DNA of 64,000 nt, from contig NZ_CP097267.1 of assembly GCF_028473605.1 (NCBI RefSeq), positions 3,464,501-3,528,500 of the forward strand, read 5' to 3'. The position numbers were made by a program, and so were the translations under genes. The notes beneath the pieces are model-generated. The model was not told the DNA's origin, made no database searches, and saw nothing but the letters and a program-made list of their open reading frames with translations. Positions 54,418 to 63,562 of the stretch are shown piece by piece (the first letter of the stretch is position 1; each line of letters starts with the position of its first letter). The stretch comes from Acidovorax sp. NCPPB 3576. GTDB taxonomy: Bacteria; Pseudomonadota; Gammaproteobacteria; Burkholderiales; Burkholderiaceae_C.

Positions 54418-55233
54418 ATGCTCCCCATCGTCTTCTCGCACGCCAACAGCTTTCCGGCGGGCACCTACTCGGTGCTGTTTCGCCATCTGAAGGACCGGGG
54501 TTTCGATGTGAGCGCGCTGGACCGCTACGGGCATGCGCCCGAGTACCCGGTCACCAACAACTGGCCGCACCTGGTGCAGCAATTGGCCGACTTCGCGCAG
54601 GAGCATGTGCAGCGCGTGGGCGGGCCGGTGTTCTTCGTGGGGCATTCGCTGGGCGGCTTCCTGAGCGTGATGGCTGCCGCACGCCATCCCGATCTGGCGC
54701 GCGGCGTGCTCATGATCGACTCGCCCCTCATCAGCGGCTGGCGGGCCAGCGCGCTGGGCATGGCCAAGCAGACGCAGCTGGTGGGCGCCGTATCGCCCGG
54801 CAAGGTCAGCCGGGCCCGGCGCAACGCCTGGGCCAGCCCCGGCGAGGCGCTGGAGCATTTCCGCAAGAAAAAAGCCTTCGCGCAATGGGACGCCGAGGTG
54901 CTGCGCGACTACATCCAGCATGGACTGCGCGAGCAGGATGGCCGGCACATGCTGCATTTCGACCGGGCGGTGGAGACCGCCATCTACAACACCCTGCCCC
55001 ACAACCTGGCGCAACTGCTGCGCGCCCACCCGCTGCGCTGCCCTGCGGCGTTCATCGGCGGGCGGGCATCGGCCGAGGTCCGCCAGGTGGGCATGGCGAT
55101 GACGCTGAACATCACGCAAGGCCGGGTGACGGTGCTCGACGGAAGCCACCTCTTCCCGATGGAGCAACCCAGGACCACGGCGGCCGCCATCGAGGCGGCC
55201 CTGCTGAACCTCATGGCGGTCCGGCCCGCCTGA
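54418..55233 (+). CDS. Alpha/beta hydrolase
   Basis: The 271-residue protein has the alpha/beta hydrolase fold with FSHANSFPAGTYSVLF (oxyanion region), the nucleophile elbow FVGHSLGGFLS (Ser at about residue 79) and a C-terminal His in DGSHLFPMEQP. It has no signal peptide. It is close behind the Anbu gene and may share its transcript. The substrate cannot be predicted from sequence. Confidence 0.9.
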   Translation: MLPIVFSHANSFPAGTYSVLFRHLKDRGFDVSALDRYGHAPEYPVTNNWPHLVQQLADFAQEHVQRVGGPVFFVGHSLGGFLSVMAAARHPDLARGVLMIDSPLISGWRASALGMAKQTQLVGAVSPGKVSRARRNAWASPGEALEHFRKKKAFAQWDAEVLRDYIQHGLREQDGRHMLHFDRAVETAIYNTLPHNLAQLLRAHPLRCPAAFIGGRASAEVRQVGMAMTLNITQGRVTVLDGSHLFPMEQPRTTAAAIEAALLNLMAVRPA

Positions 55234-55730
55234 TCCGCGGATCGCTCTGCCACGCCTGCCCGGGCTGGCGCAAGGCCAAGCACGGAGAACAGGCGCCCGG
55301 GCGGCCCACGCCGCGCCCCTGGCCTCCTTTTCTGACCTTCCTGTCTTGTCGCGCCCCTCCTTTGCCGGACCGACCCGGAAATGACTTCTGTGGTGCCAAC
55401 GCACCTGCACCGTAAAAAAATGGAATCCGCTTAGAAAGTTCTCATACACTGCGGCAGCGTTACAAGGTGATACAGCGTGCCTTATCCCGACACAATCTGC
55501 CCGCCCAGCGTCTGCGATGCCTTACCCGGCCATGGCGGGCCATTCCTCCCGCCCCACGGCGGCTGCCGCGCATGACGTATCGCGCACCGGGGTCCGTCCG
55601 ACCGCCTGGGGCATGGACCGATAAAAGCACTTCCGCCTGCCAGGCTCCCCCCGGCACGGCAGGCTTGGCCGATCGGCGCGCGGCGCGTTGACGCCAGGCC
55701 AGCGCATCGCCGTCCGTTGCCACTGCCGCC
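55234..55730. other. Intergenic region upstream of the GGDEF gene
   Basis: About 500 bases hold no credible gene. An A/T-richer part near 55413-55470 (AAAAAAATGG ... AAAGTTCTCATACACT) may contain the promoter of the diguanylate cyclase. I looked for a GEMM-type c-di-GMP riboswitch and saw none. Confidence 0.4.
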
Positions 55731-57527
55731 ATGCATCCGCCCTTCAGCCTGCCCCTGTGGTTTTCGCGATGGCTGCTGTACGGGCGGCACCGGCTGCTTC
55801 CAGGGGGCCTGCTGCTTGCGGCCCTGCTCCTTTGCCCCGTGGTCCGGGCGGCACCACCGCTGGTGCTGCACGATGGCATGCCACCCACCGATCTGTGGCG
55901 CTCGTTCGCCGTGATGGCCGACCGCACAGCGGCCCTGACGGCCGAGGAAGCACTCGCTCGCCCTGGCGCGTTCGTCGCCCCGGCACACAGGGCCGGCTCG
56001 CTCGGTGTGCATGCCGGAGCCCTGTGGCTGCGCGCCACGCTGGTCAACCAGGCCCGGGCGAATACCGGCTGGGTGGTGAGCATCGACCATCCCGCACTGC
56101 ACCAGGTGGACATCTACCTGGCGCACGAGGGGCGCATCACGCAGCAGGCCACCATGGGCAGCCTGCGCCCGTTCAGCCAGCGCCCCTGGCAGTCCCGCAC
56201 CCCGGCCATGGGCCTTTACATGGCCGCCGGCGTGCCCTACGAGCTGCTGGTGCGCGTGCGCACGGGCGGCAGCATGATCGTGCCGGCCACCGTGGCACAG
56301 GCCCCGGCGTTTCTCTCTGCCGCCCTGGGCGAGCAGATGCTGCAGGGCCTGTTCGCAGGCCTGTCCGCATGCCTGCTGATCTACAGCGTGGGGCAATGGA
56401 TCAGCGGGCATGGTCGTCTTTTTCTGCACTACGCGCTGCTGGTCGCGGCCAGCATGGGCTTTTACCTGCAACTCTTCGGCATCGGGGCGCAGTACCTGTG
56501 GCGCGACCAGCTTTGGGTCGAACTGCACATCGCCACCCTGTGCGGCTTCGCGGCGCTGGCGACCACGTTCCTTTTCCTCGGGCACGCCCTGCTGGAGGGC
56601 AAGGCGCGCGGCGGTTTCTTTCGCGCCATGCAGGCCGGAGCGGCCATCAGCGCGGTCCTGGGCGCCGCCTTTATGGTGGATGGGATCGGCACGCGAACGG
56701 CCATGGTGCTGCTGAGCGCACTGGGCCCGTTGCCCTGGCTGATGAGCGCGCCGGTGGCCTGGGCCCGTGCGCGGCGCGGCAATCCGCTGGGTGCCACGCT
56801 GCTGCTGGCGAGTGCCACGTACCTCATCGCTGCGGCCACCATGGCCGGCCTGTCGCAAGGTCTGCTGCCTGCGAACGGCTGGACGCTGCACGCCTTCCAG
56901 ATCGGCACGGTGGCGATCATGCTGCTGTTCATGCGCGTGCTGGGGCTGCGCACCGCGGCGCTGGGCCGGGCCGCGCAGGATGCCCGGCGCGAACGCGACG
57001 CCATGCGCTCGCTCGCGCACACCGACCCGCTCACGGGCCTGGCGAACCGGCGGGGGCTCGACCTCGCGCTGGCAGCCGCCATGGCCCGCTGCACGCCCGA
57101 CCATCTGGCGGCCGTGTACATGCTTGACCTGGACGGTTTCAAGCCGGTGAACGACCGCCACGGCCATGCCGTGGGCGACCAGTTGCTGGTGGCGGTGACG
57201 GCCCGCCTGCACGAGCACCTGCGCCACACCGACACGGTCGCCCGCATCGGTGGCGACGAGTTCGTGGTGATGGCCAACGATCTGGCCAGCCCCGAGCAGG
57301 CGCATCAGCTCGGCACCCAGTTGCTCGATGCCTTTCGCGCCCCCATCGTGCTCGGCGCGCTGGAACTGCATGTGGGACTGACCATCGGCTACGCCCTCGC
57401 ACCGCTGGATTCCACCGAGCCTGCCCTGCTGATCAAGCTGGCCGATGCGGCCATGTACAGCGGCAAGCAAAGCGGAAAGTTCTGCGTTCGGCGCAATACC
57501 GGCGACCTGGCGCTGTCGTCCGCCTGA
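55731..57527 (+). CDS. Diguanylate cyclase with 7TMR-DISM sensor
   Basis: The 598-residue protein has a signal peptide (about residues 20-40), a periplasmic DISM extracellular domain (about 45-190), seven membrane helices (about 205-410) and a C-terminal GGDEF domain. The GGDEF motif is intact (RIGGDEFVVM, about residues 505-514), so it should make c-di-GMP. The substrate-binding DLDGFKPVND is present. The sensor domain of this type often binds carbohydrates or other small ligands. It is followed by a flavoenzyme and a second GGDEF protein. Confidence 0.93.
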   Translation: MHPPFSLPLWFSRWLLYGRHRLLPGGLLLAALLLCPVVRAAPPLVLHDGMPPTDLWRSFAVMADRTAALTAEEALARPGAFVAPAHRAGSLGVHAGALWLRATLVNQARANTGWVVSIDHPALHQVDIYLAHEGRITQQATMGSLRPFSQRPWQSRTPAMGLYMAAGVPYELLVRVRTGGSMIVPATVAQAPAFLSAALGEQMLQGLFAGLSACLLIYSVGQWISGHGRLFLHYALLVAASMGFYLQLFGIGAQYLWRDQLWVELHIATLCGFAALATTFLFLGHALLEGKARGGFFRAMQAGAAISAVLGAAFMVDGIGTRTAMVLLSALGPLPWLMSAPVAWARARRGNPLGATLLLASATYLIAAATMAGLSQGLLPANGWTLHAFQIGTVAIMLLFMRVLGLRTAALGRAAQDARRERDAMRSLAHTDPLTGLANRRGLDLALAAAMARCTPDHLAAVYMLDLDGFKPVNDRHGHAVGDQLLVAVTARLHEHLRHTDTVARIGGDEFVVMANDLASPEQAHQLGTQLLDAFRAPIVLGALELHVGLTIGYALAPLDSTEPALLIKLADAAMYSGKQSGKFCVRRNTGDLALSSA

Positions 57528-57627
57528 GGCGCCCCCGCCGTTCGACACCCGATTTCTCTCTCACCTTTTTCTTTCTTTCCTTTCTTCCTTTCCTTCCTTC
57601 ATCCAACCACCCGAGGAGCTTCCACCC

Positions 57628-59112
57628 ATGGCCCACCGCAAGAGTCCCGCCCGCATCGCCAAGGACGCCCGCGTCGCCCACCTGACCGCACTGGCCACCA
57701 ACCAGCCTGCGGACGACCCCACGCCCTGGCAGGCGCTCGCCACGCTGGAACACGGCCTGCTCGGCCGCATCGTCGTGCCCGGCGATCCGAAATACGAAGA
57801 CGACCGCCAGGAGTCCAACCCGGCCTTCCAGGCCTATCCATGGGTCATCGTCTATTGCGCATGCGAGAACGACGTGGCGCTGTGCCTGGCCTACGCCCGC
57901 ACCTTCAACGCCTGGGTGGCCGTGCGCTCGGGCGGCCACAGCACGGCCGGCTATTCGGTCAACAGCGGCATGGTGATCGACCTCAGCCTGCTCAGCGGCG
58001 TGGTGCTGGATCGCGCCCAGGCGCTCGTGCATGTGCTGCCCGGCACCCCGTTCGACCAGTTCAATGCCGCGATGAACAACACCGGCTGGCACGTCCCTAC
58101 CGGCGCCTGCGGCAACGTGTGTGTCGGCGGCTTCGTGCAGGGTGGCGGTTATGGCTACACCTCGCGCGCGTTCGGCATCCAGAGCGACCTGGTGGATTCG
58201 ATGCGCGTGATGCTGGCCGACGGCTCCACCGTGACGGCCAGCAAGACCGAAAACCCGCTGCTCTTTTGGGCGCTGCGCGGCGGCACGGGCGGCAACTTCG
58301 GCGTGGTGCTGCAGGTGACCTACCGCATGGTGCCGCTCGACCAGGTCTGGGCCTGGTCCATCAGCTGGGACGCGGCACACGCCGCACAGGTGCTGGAGCT
58401 CTTCCAAAGCAGCTACATGAAGGTGGGTGCGCCCGACACGCTCGGCTACATGATGAACCTGGGCTATCTGAACGGCCAGCCCGTGTACATGGTGCAGGGC
58501 ATGTTCTGCGGCACGCGCGAGGACGGCATGCACGCCATCGCGTCGCTGCTGGCCGTGCCGAGCGCGAAGCTGCTGGTGGACCAGACCGGCACTTACCCGG
58601 ACATGAACCTCTACCTGGAAGACAAGCCCTACACGCTGCCCGACAACCTGCCCGATGGCATCTGCGAATCCAAGGCCAGCGCGTACATCGCCCAGCCGGT
58701 CACGCAGGCCCAGTGGCAGCAACTGGTGGATTACTTCAGCACCTCGCCCAACACCTGGTCGCTCGCTTACCTTGAGCCCTACGGCGGCGCCATCAACCGC
58801 TACCCGGCAGCCGACAGCGCGTTCATCCACCGCCATATGGACTGCGACCTGGTGGTGGACGTGTTCTGGCGCAACGAGGAAGAGCGCGCCCACATGGAGC
58901 TGTGGATGGCCGGCCTGATGGAGCTGGTCAAGCCATGGCTGTGCGGCGCCGTGTACCAGAACTACCCCGATGCCACGCTGGAGAACTTCGCCGACGCCTA
59001 TTGGGATGCCCCCACGTACGCCAAGCTGCAGCAGGCCAAGCTGCAGTACGACCCGACGAACTTCTTCCACTACGCGCAGAGCATCGCGCTGCCGCCGCCT
59101 CCGAAGGGTTGA
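57628..59112 (+). CDS. BBE-type FAD-dependent oxidoreductase
   Basis: The 494-residue protein has a PCMH FAD-binding domain with AVRSGGHSTAGYS (His that can bind FAD, about residue 103) and GACGNVCVGGFVQGGGYG (Cys and Gly-rich loop). A C-terminal berberine-bridge motif reads YWDAPTYAKLQQAKLQYDP, with NFFHYAQSI near the end. This fits flavoproteins with bicovalent FAD such as sugar or alcohol oxidases. ATG at 57628 has GAGGAG about 10 bases upstream; the open frame back to 57445 runs through a polypyrimidine tract. No signal peptide is seen. Confidence 0.88.
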   Translation: MAHRKSPARIAKDARVAHLTALATNQPADDPTPWQALATLEHGLLGRIVVPGDPKYEDDRQESNPAFQAYPWVIVYCACENDVALCLAYARTFNAWVAVRSGGHSTAGYSVNSGMVIDLSLLSGVVLDRAQALVHVLPGTPFDQFNAAMNNTGWHVPTGACGNVCVGGFVQGGGYGYTSRAFGIQSDLVDSMRVMLADGSTVTASKTENPLLFWALRGGTGGNFGVVLQVTYRMVPLDQVWAWSISWDAAHAAQVLELFQSSYMKVGAPDTLGYMMNLGYLNGQPVYMVQGMFCGTREDGMHAIASLLAVPSAKLLVDQTGTYPDMNLYLEDKPYTLPDNLPDGICESKASAYIAQPVTQAQWQQLVDYFSTSPNTWSLAYLEPYGGAINRYPAADSAFIHRHMDCDLVVDVFWRNEEERAHMELWMAGLMELVKPWLCGAVYQNYPDATLENFADAYWDAPTYAKLQQAKLQYDPTNFFHYAQSIALPPPPKG

Positions 59113-59233
59113 TCCGGCGCATTGAAGCCGCCGCCATTGCCATCGAGCGCACCCTGCGCCTGCCCGCATGCATGCCCTTGGGAGGCAGCGGGCGGGCAGC
59201 GGGCGGCCCGTGCCGGCGCCCCCTTCGAACCGT

Positions 59234-60565
59234 TCAATCGGACGCGTTGGCGTATCGCACGCAGCCCGAACCCGCGCGCTTGGCGGCGTACATGGCCTGG
59301 TCCGCCCGGCCCATGAGTATCTCGATGTCGCCCTCGATGGGGGGATAGGTCGCCACGCCGACGCTCGCGCCCACGCGCACGTCGCAGCCCTCCACCCGCA
59401 TGGGCTGGCCCAGCGCATCGATGATGCGGTGGCCCAGGCTGCTGGGAGCGCCATGGTCCACATCGGTGTCCAGCATCACCAGGAACTCGTCGCCCCCGAG
59501 GCGGGCCACCGTGTCCTGCGCGCGCACCACGTTGCCAAGGCGCTTGGCCACGAGCCGCAGCACCTCGTCGCCCACCTTGTGGCCCTGCTCGTCGTTGATC
59601 CTTTTGAAGCCGTCCAGGTCGATGAAGAGCAGTGCCACCGTGCCGGCCTGGTGCCGAGCCGCCTCCAGCGACCGCTCGCAGCGGCGATGGAAGGCCGAGC
59701 GGTTGTAAAGGCCGGTCAGCGAGTCGTGGTTGGCCAGATACTGCTGCTGGCGCGAGATTTCGATCTTGGAGGAGACGTCCTGCACCAGCGACATGATCGA
59801 TGTGACACGGCCTTCCGCATCGGTGAGCGCGGAGTTGAACCATTCGCAGTGGATCTCGGTCCCGTCGCCGCGCAGAAAGCAGGTTTCCACGCGGTTCTGC
59901 GATTCGCGGCCGGACTGCAGGCTGGCAAGAGCCTGCGCGAGGTGTTCGTCCATGGCCGCCGTGCCCGGCAGCGCCAGCAGTGACCGGGCCTCGATCTGCA
60001 CCACGTCTTCCCAGCCCATCAGCTGAATGGCGCGGCGCGAGCAGTGCAGCAGCCGCAGCTCATGGTCCATCTCCAGCACGGCCAGCGGGCTGTTGTCCAT
60101 GTGCGAGGACAACCGCTGGTTGGCCGCGCGCAGGGCGTTCATGGTCACCTGCAGCTCATGCACGTCCAGTGCGGTGGTCACGAAACCGTCGATCTCGCCC
60201 TGGGCGTTGCGCCAGGGTGCCAGGCAAATGGTGCGCCACTCCTCGAAGCCTTCGGGGTTGTGCACGAGGCGCTGGTAGTTCAGGCGCTCGCCGCGCAGCA
60301 CGCGCTCCACGAACGGCATGAAGCGCGAATGGTTGTAGTCGCCGTAGAGCTCCAGCAGCGTCTTGCCGACCAGCTCCGAGGCCGGGGCACCGAACCAGCG
60401 GGCATATTCGTCGTTCACGTACACGACGCGCTGTTGCCGGTTGATCGCCGCCACGGTGGCGCCTACGCTGCGCGTGAGCAGCCCTAGCATCTCTTCGGCT
60501 GAAAACTCGGCAGCCGCCCCCGACGCGGGCAGCGCGCGAAATCCCGGCAGCTCGTTTGGCGTCAT
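59234..60565 (-). CDS. Diguanylate cyclase with two PAS domains
   Basis: The 443-residue cytoplasmic protein has two PAS domains (about residues 30-140 and 155-270; VVYVNDEYARWFGAPASELVG marks the first, written here within one helix-strand unit). It ends with a GGDEF domain (about 275-440) and an intact RLGGDEFLVM at about 353-362. It probably makes c-di-GMP in response to a redox, light or ligand signal. No EAL domain is present. ATG at 60565 has AAAGG upstream and was preferred to 60607. Confidence 0.93.
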   Translation of the reverse strand: MTPNELPGFRALPASGAAAEFSAEEMLGLLTRSVGATVAAINRQQRVVYVNDEYARWFGAPASELVGKTLLELYGDYNHSRFMPFVERVLRGERLNYQRLVHNPEGFEEWRTICLAPWRNAQGEIDGFVTTALDVHELQVTMNALRAANQRLSSHMDNSPLAVLEMDHELRLLHCSRRAIQLMGWEDVVQIEARSLLALPGTAAMDEHLAQALASLQSGRESQNRVETCFLRGDGTEIHCEWFNSALTDAEGRVTSIMSLVQDVSSKIEISRQQQYLANHDSLTGLYNRSAFHRRCERSLEAARHQAGTVALLFIDLDGFKRINDEQGHKVGDEVLRLVAKRLGNVVRAQDTVARLGGDEFLVMLDTDVDHGAPSSLGHRIIDALGQPMRVEGCDVRVGASVGVATYPPIEGDIEILMGRADQAMYAAKRAGSGCVRYANASD

Positions 60566-60759
60566 ACGGTGGGAACCTTTGACTGTTTTCGTTGGCGGCG
60601 TGGGCAAGCGGGTTGCGGGGCTCTTGAGCGGCTGCCGGTGCCGCGGTGCCCCGGCTTTCCGGCTTTCCGGCTTGCGCGGGGCAGCTTATCACTTTCTGTT
60701 ACCAATGCCTCGGCGGCCTGGCGGGCGACAGCCAAGGGCCCCCTGCTCCTGCCTGCTCG

Positions 60760-61584
60760 TCAATCGGCCCAGGTGACCCATCCGGTCCAGGCCGTCAACA
60801 GCACCACGATGCCGAAGCCGATGCGGTAGTAGGCAAACGGCACGAAACTGTGCGTGCTGATGTAGCGCAGCAGCCACCGCACGCACAGCCAGGCACTGAT
60901 GAACGAAAACACCAGCCCGACCGCGAACAGGGGCACGTCGGCCATGGACAGCAAGTGCCGCTCCTTGTAGAGGCTGTACATCCCCGCGCCGATCAGCGTC
61001 GGGATGGCCAGGAAGAACGAGAAGTCGGTGGCCGCCTTGCGAGACAGCCCCAGCAGCATGCCGCCGATGATCGTGGCGCCGCTGCGGCTCGTGCCGGGCA
61101 CCATGGCCAGGCACTGTGCCAGCCCCACCTTGAGCGCGTCGAGCGGGGTCATGTCGTCCACATCGTGCACACGCACCGCGCGGGGCGAGCGGCGTTCGGC
61201 CCACAAGATGACGAAGCCGCCCAGGATGAAGGTGCTGGCCACCACCACGGGCGTGAACAGGTGCTCCTTGATGAGCTTGCCGAAGATCAGCGCCAGCACC
61301 ACGGCGGGCAGAAATCCGATGATCACATTGAGCGCCAATCGCCGCGCCTGGCGCTGCGTAGGCAGCGCCACCACGGTGGCCCGAATCTTCTGCCAATAAA
61401 CCAGAATCACCGCGAAGATCGCCCCGGTCTGGATGGCGATGTCGAAGACCTTGGCCTTGGCATCGTCGAACCCGAGCAATGAACCCGCCAGGATCAGATG
61501 CCCGGTGGAAGAGATGGGAAGAAACTCGGTCAGGCCCTCGACCACTCCCATGATGGCGGCCTTGACCAACAATACGACGTCCAC
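60760..61584 (-). CDS. uppP: Undecaprenyl-diphosphatase UppP (BacA)
   Basis: The 274-residue membrane enzyme removes one phosphate from undecaprenyl diphosphate to recycle the carrier lipid for peptidoglycan synthesis; overexpression gives bacitracin resistance. The two family motifs are intact: [15 protein letters not shown] (about residues 16-30) and [13 protein letters not shown] (about 162-174). About eight hydrophobic helices are visible and the length is normal. Confidence 0.96.
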   Translation of the reverse strand: MDVVLLVKAAIMGVVEGLTEFLPISSTGHLILAGSLLGFDDAKAKVFDIAIQTGAIFAVILVYWQKIRATVVALPTQRQARRLALNVIIGFLPAVVLALIFGKLIKEHLFTPVVVASTFILGGFVILWAERRSPRAVRVHDVDDMTPLDALKVGLAQCLAMVPGTSRSGATIIGGMLLGLSRKAATDFSFFLAIPTLIGAGMYSLYKERHLLSMADVPLFAVGLVFSFISAWLCVRWLLRYISTHSFVPFAYYRIGFGIVVLLTAWTGWVTWAD

Positions 61585-61786
61585 TGGCGCTCCTTGAAAT
61601 GACAGGCGGGATTATCGGTGCGCGGCGAAGGCGGTGGACAGCCCGCGCCCCACCGGAACGCATGCGAGCCTCGCTTGGCGCGAGCATCAATAAAAATGGG
61701 GCTTAGCAAGAAGATATATCGTTTTCGGTTATGGGTTTTGTTTTTTAAAGTCTGGCCATGTCGAACTTCCACACCACCACGACGCC

Positions 61787-62218
61787 ATGACAAACACCCC
61801 TGCACGCATTCCTTTCCATCTTGCCTTTCCCGTCCGCGACATCGAGGAAGCCCGCGCGTTCTACGGTCAGCTTCTGGGTTGCCCTGAAGGCCGCAGCGCA
61901 CCCGAGTGGGTCGATTTCGATTTCTACGGGCACCAGATCGTCGCGCACCTGGCCCCCGAGGAATGCGGCCACAAGGCGAGCAGCGCCGTTGACGGCCATG
62001 ACGTGCCCGTTCGGCATTTCGGCGCCATCCTGCCCATGGACACATGGCAGGCGCTGGCAGACAGACTGGTGGCACTGCAAACAAAATTCGTCATCGAGCC
62101 GTACATCCGGTTCAAGGGCGAACCGGGCGAGCAGGCAACCATGTTCTTCCTCGATCCCTCGGGCAATGCCATCGAGATGAAGGCTTTCGCGGACCTGGGT
62201 TCTCTCTTCGCCAAGTGA
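61787..62218 (+). CDS. VOC family (glyoxalase-like) protein
   Basis: The 143-residue protein has the VOC fold with [20 protein letters not shown] at the start (His as first metal ligand, about residue 11) and [11 protein letters not shown] at the end (Glu ligand). Proteins of this type include dioxygenases, lyases and antibiotic-binding proteins. It forms a possible operon with the solute-binding protein (9-bp gap) and the NTF2-like gene. The specific reaction is unknown. Confidence 0.9.
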   Translation: MTNTPARIPFHLAFPVRDIEEARAFYGQLLGCPEGRSAPEWVDFDFYGHQIVAHLAPEECGHKASSAVDGHDVPVRHFGAILPMDTWQALADRLVALQTKFVIEPYIRFKGEPGEQATMFFLDPSGNAIEMKAFADLGSLFAK

Positions 62219-62227
62219 GAACGCGCG

Positions 62228-63127
62228 ATGAACCCCTACTTCATCAACAGCGCTGGCGTGGCCGCAGTGCTCATGGCTCTTGCAGCTTCGGCATCCGCGG
62301 AAACCGACACCCTGAAAAAGATCAGGGAGTCGGCGACGGTCACGATGGGCGTTCGTGACGCATCCGGCGCCATGTCGTTCACGACGGGGCCGGGCAAATA
62401 CACCGGCTTTCATGTGGAAATTTGCGAACGCGCCATTGCGGATGTCAAGAAGGCCCTGCAACTCGATCGGCTGGAGGTGAAGTACCAGCTGGTGACGCCA
62501 CAGAACCGCATTGCACTCGTTCAAAACGGAACGGTGGACCTCGAATGCGGCACCACGACCAACAACCTCGCACGCCAGAAAGACGTGGCCTTCGCCCCGA
62601 CGCTCTATGTCGAGGGTGTCCGCATCGCAGTCAAGTCGGGCTCCGCCATCCAGTCCACGGCGCAGTTGGCCGGCAAGACGATCGCAGCCACCTCGGGCAG
62701 CACCTCGGTTCAGGTCCTGCGAAAGCTCAAGAGCGACGCGTCGGAACTCCTGGCCAAGGACAACAGCGAAGGGTTCCTGCTGCTGGAGACCGGGCGGGCC
62801 GACGGTTTCGCGGCGGATGGGCAGATTCTTGCAACGCTGATCTCCAAGAGCAAAAACCCCGGGCAATACAAGCTGCTGGACCAGGTTCTGAGCACCGAGC
62901 CCATCGCCATCATGCTGCCCAAGGGGGATCCGGCGTTCAAGAAGGTAATCGACCAAAGCATCGCGGCGCTCGCCAGGAGCGGCGAAGTGGCGCGCCTCTA
63001 TGACAAATGGTTCATGAAACCGATCCCTCCGCAGAACGCCATCGTCGGGCTGCCTGCGACCGAAATGACCCAGGCCGCCTGGGCCCACCCCAACGACAAA
63101 CCCATGGAAGAGTACGAGGCGCGCTGA
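62228..63127 (+). CDS. Amino-acid ABC transporter solute-binding protein
   Basis: The 299-residue protein has a signal peptide (about residues 1-25, ending ASASAE) and a family-3 solute-binding fold with LIRESATVTMGVRD-like strands and GTVDLECGTTTNNLARQKDVA. It resembles GltI proteins and the protein encoded at 35298-36200. No permease or ATPase gene is adjacent. It sits between a VOC and an NTF2-like gene and may share their transcript. Confidence 0.88.
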   Translation: MNPYFINSAGVAAVLMALAASASAETDTLKKIRESATVTMGVRDASGAMSFTTGPGKYTGFHVEICERAIADVKKALQLDRLEVKYQLVTPQNRIALVQNGTVDLECGTTTNNLARQKDVAFAPTLYVEGVRIAVKSGSAIQSTAQLAGKTIAATSGSTSVQVLRKLKSDASELLAKDNSEGFLLLETGRADGFAADGQILATLISKSKNPGQYKLLDQVLSTEPIAIMLPKGDPAFKKVIDQSIAALARSGEVARLYDKWFMKPIPPQNAIVGLPATEMTQAAWAHPNDKPMEEYEAR

Positions 63128-63526
63128 ATGCGTGAACACCCTATGACCCAAAACACCAAATCGGTTCCGACCAGCGACTATCACGCCGTCGCGGCAGTCG
63201 CACAAAAGTACATCGATGGCCTGCGGATCGGCAGCGTCGATACCGTTGCCGAGGCCTTTCACCAGAACGCGGTGATGTACGGCTTCACCGATGGCGAACT
63301 GCTCGCAGGCCCGGTCGCCAACCTGTTCGACTTCGTGCGCAAGAACGGGAAGGCCCCGGAGATCGAGGCCCGCTTGGACATTCTGGCAATCACTCCCACC
63401 ACGGCCGTGATCCGGGTCGATATGGAAAAGGATGCCATCGGTGCCGACTACAACGACTATCTCACGCTCATCAAGATCGGGGGCGATTGGAAAGTCATCG
63501 CGAAGGTTTACCACCAGTTCGGGTGA
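63128..63526 (+). CDS. NTF2-like (lumazine-binding-like) protein
   Basis: The 132-residue protein has the cone-shaped NTF2-like fold pattern: an N-terminal helix (VAAVAQKYIDGLRIG), FHQNAVMYGF and a closing strand GGDWKVIAKVYHQFG. It resembles the Lumazine_bd_2 group of SnoaL-like proteins. The ATG follows the stop of the preceding gene directly and has GAGG about eight bases upstream; an ATG at 63143 is an alternative. The function is unknown. Confidence 0.82.
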   Translation: MREHPMTQNTKSVPTSDYHAVAAVAQKYIDGLRIGSVDTVAEAFHQNAVMYGFTDGELLAGPVANLFDFVRKNGKAPEIEARLDILAITPTTAVIRVDMEKDAIGADYNDYLTLIKIGGDWKVIAKVYHQFG

Positions 63527-63562
63527 GGTCGCCAGGGAGCCCGAGCGACCACCGCCTTTGCG

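Noticed and set aside
53419..55449. Minus-strand open frame of 676 codons opposite Anbu and the hydrolase
   Set aside because: It is a high-GC shadow with His/Arg/Gln bias and no domain; the plus-strand genes have intact active-site motifs.
55234..55730. c-di-GMP riboswitch upstream of the first GGDEF gene
   Set aside because: No GEMM-type conserved core or paired helices could be found by eye.
57545..57600. Polypyrimidine tract before the BBE oxidoreductase as a regulatory element
   Set aside because: It may affect mRNA structure but matches no known element, and the ribosome site GAGGAG downstream is normal.
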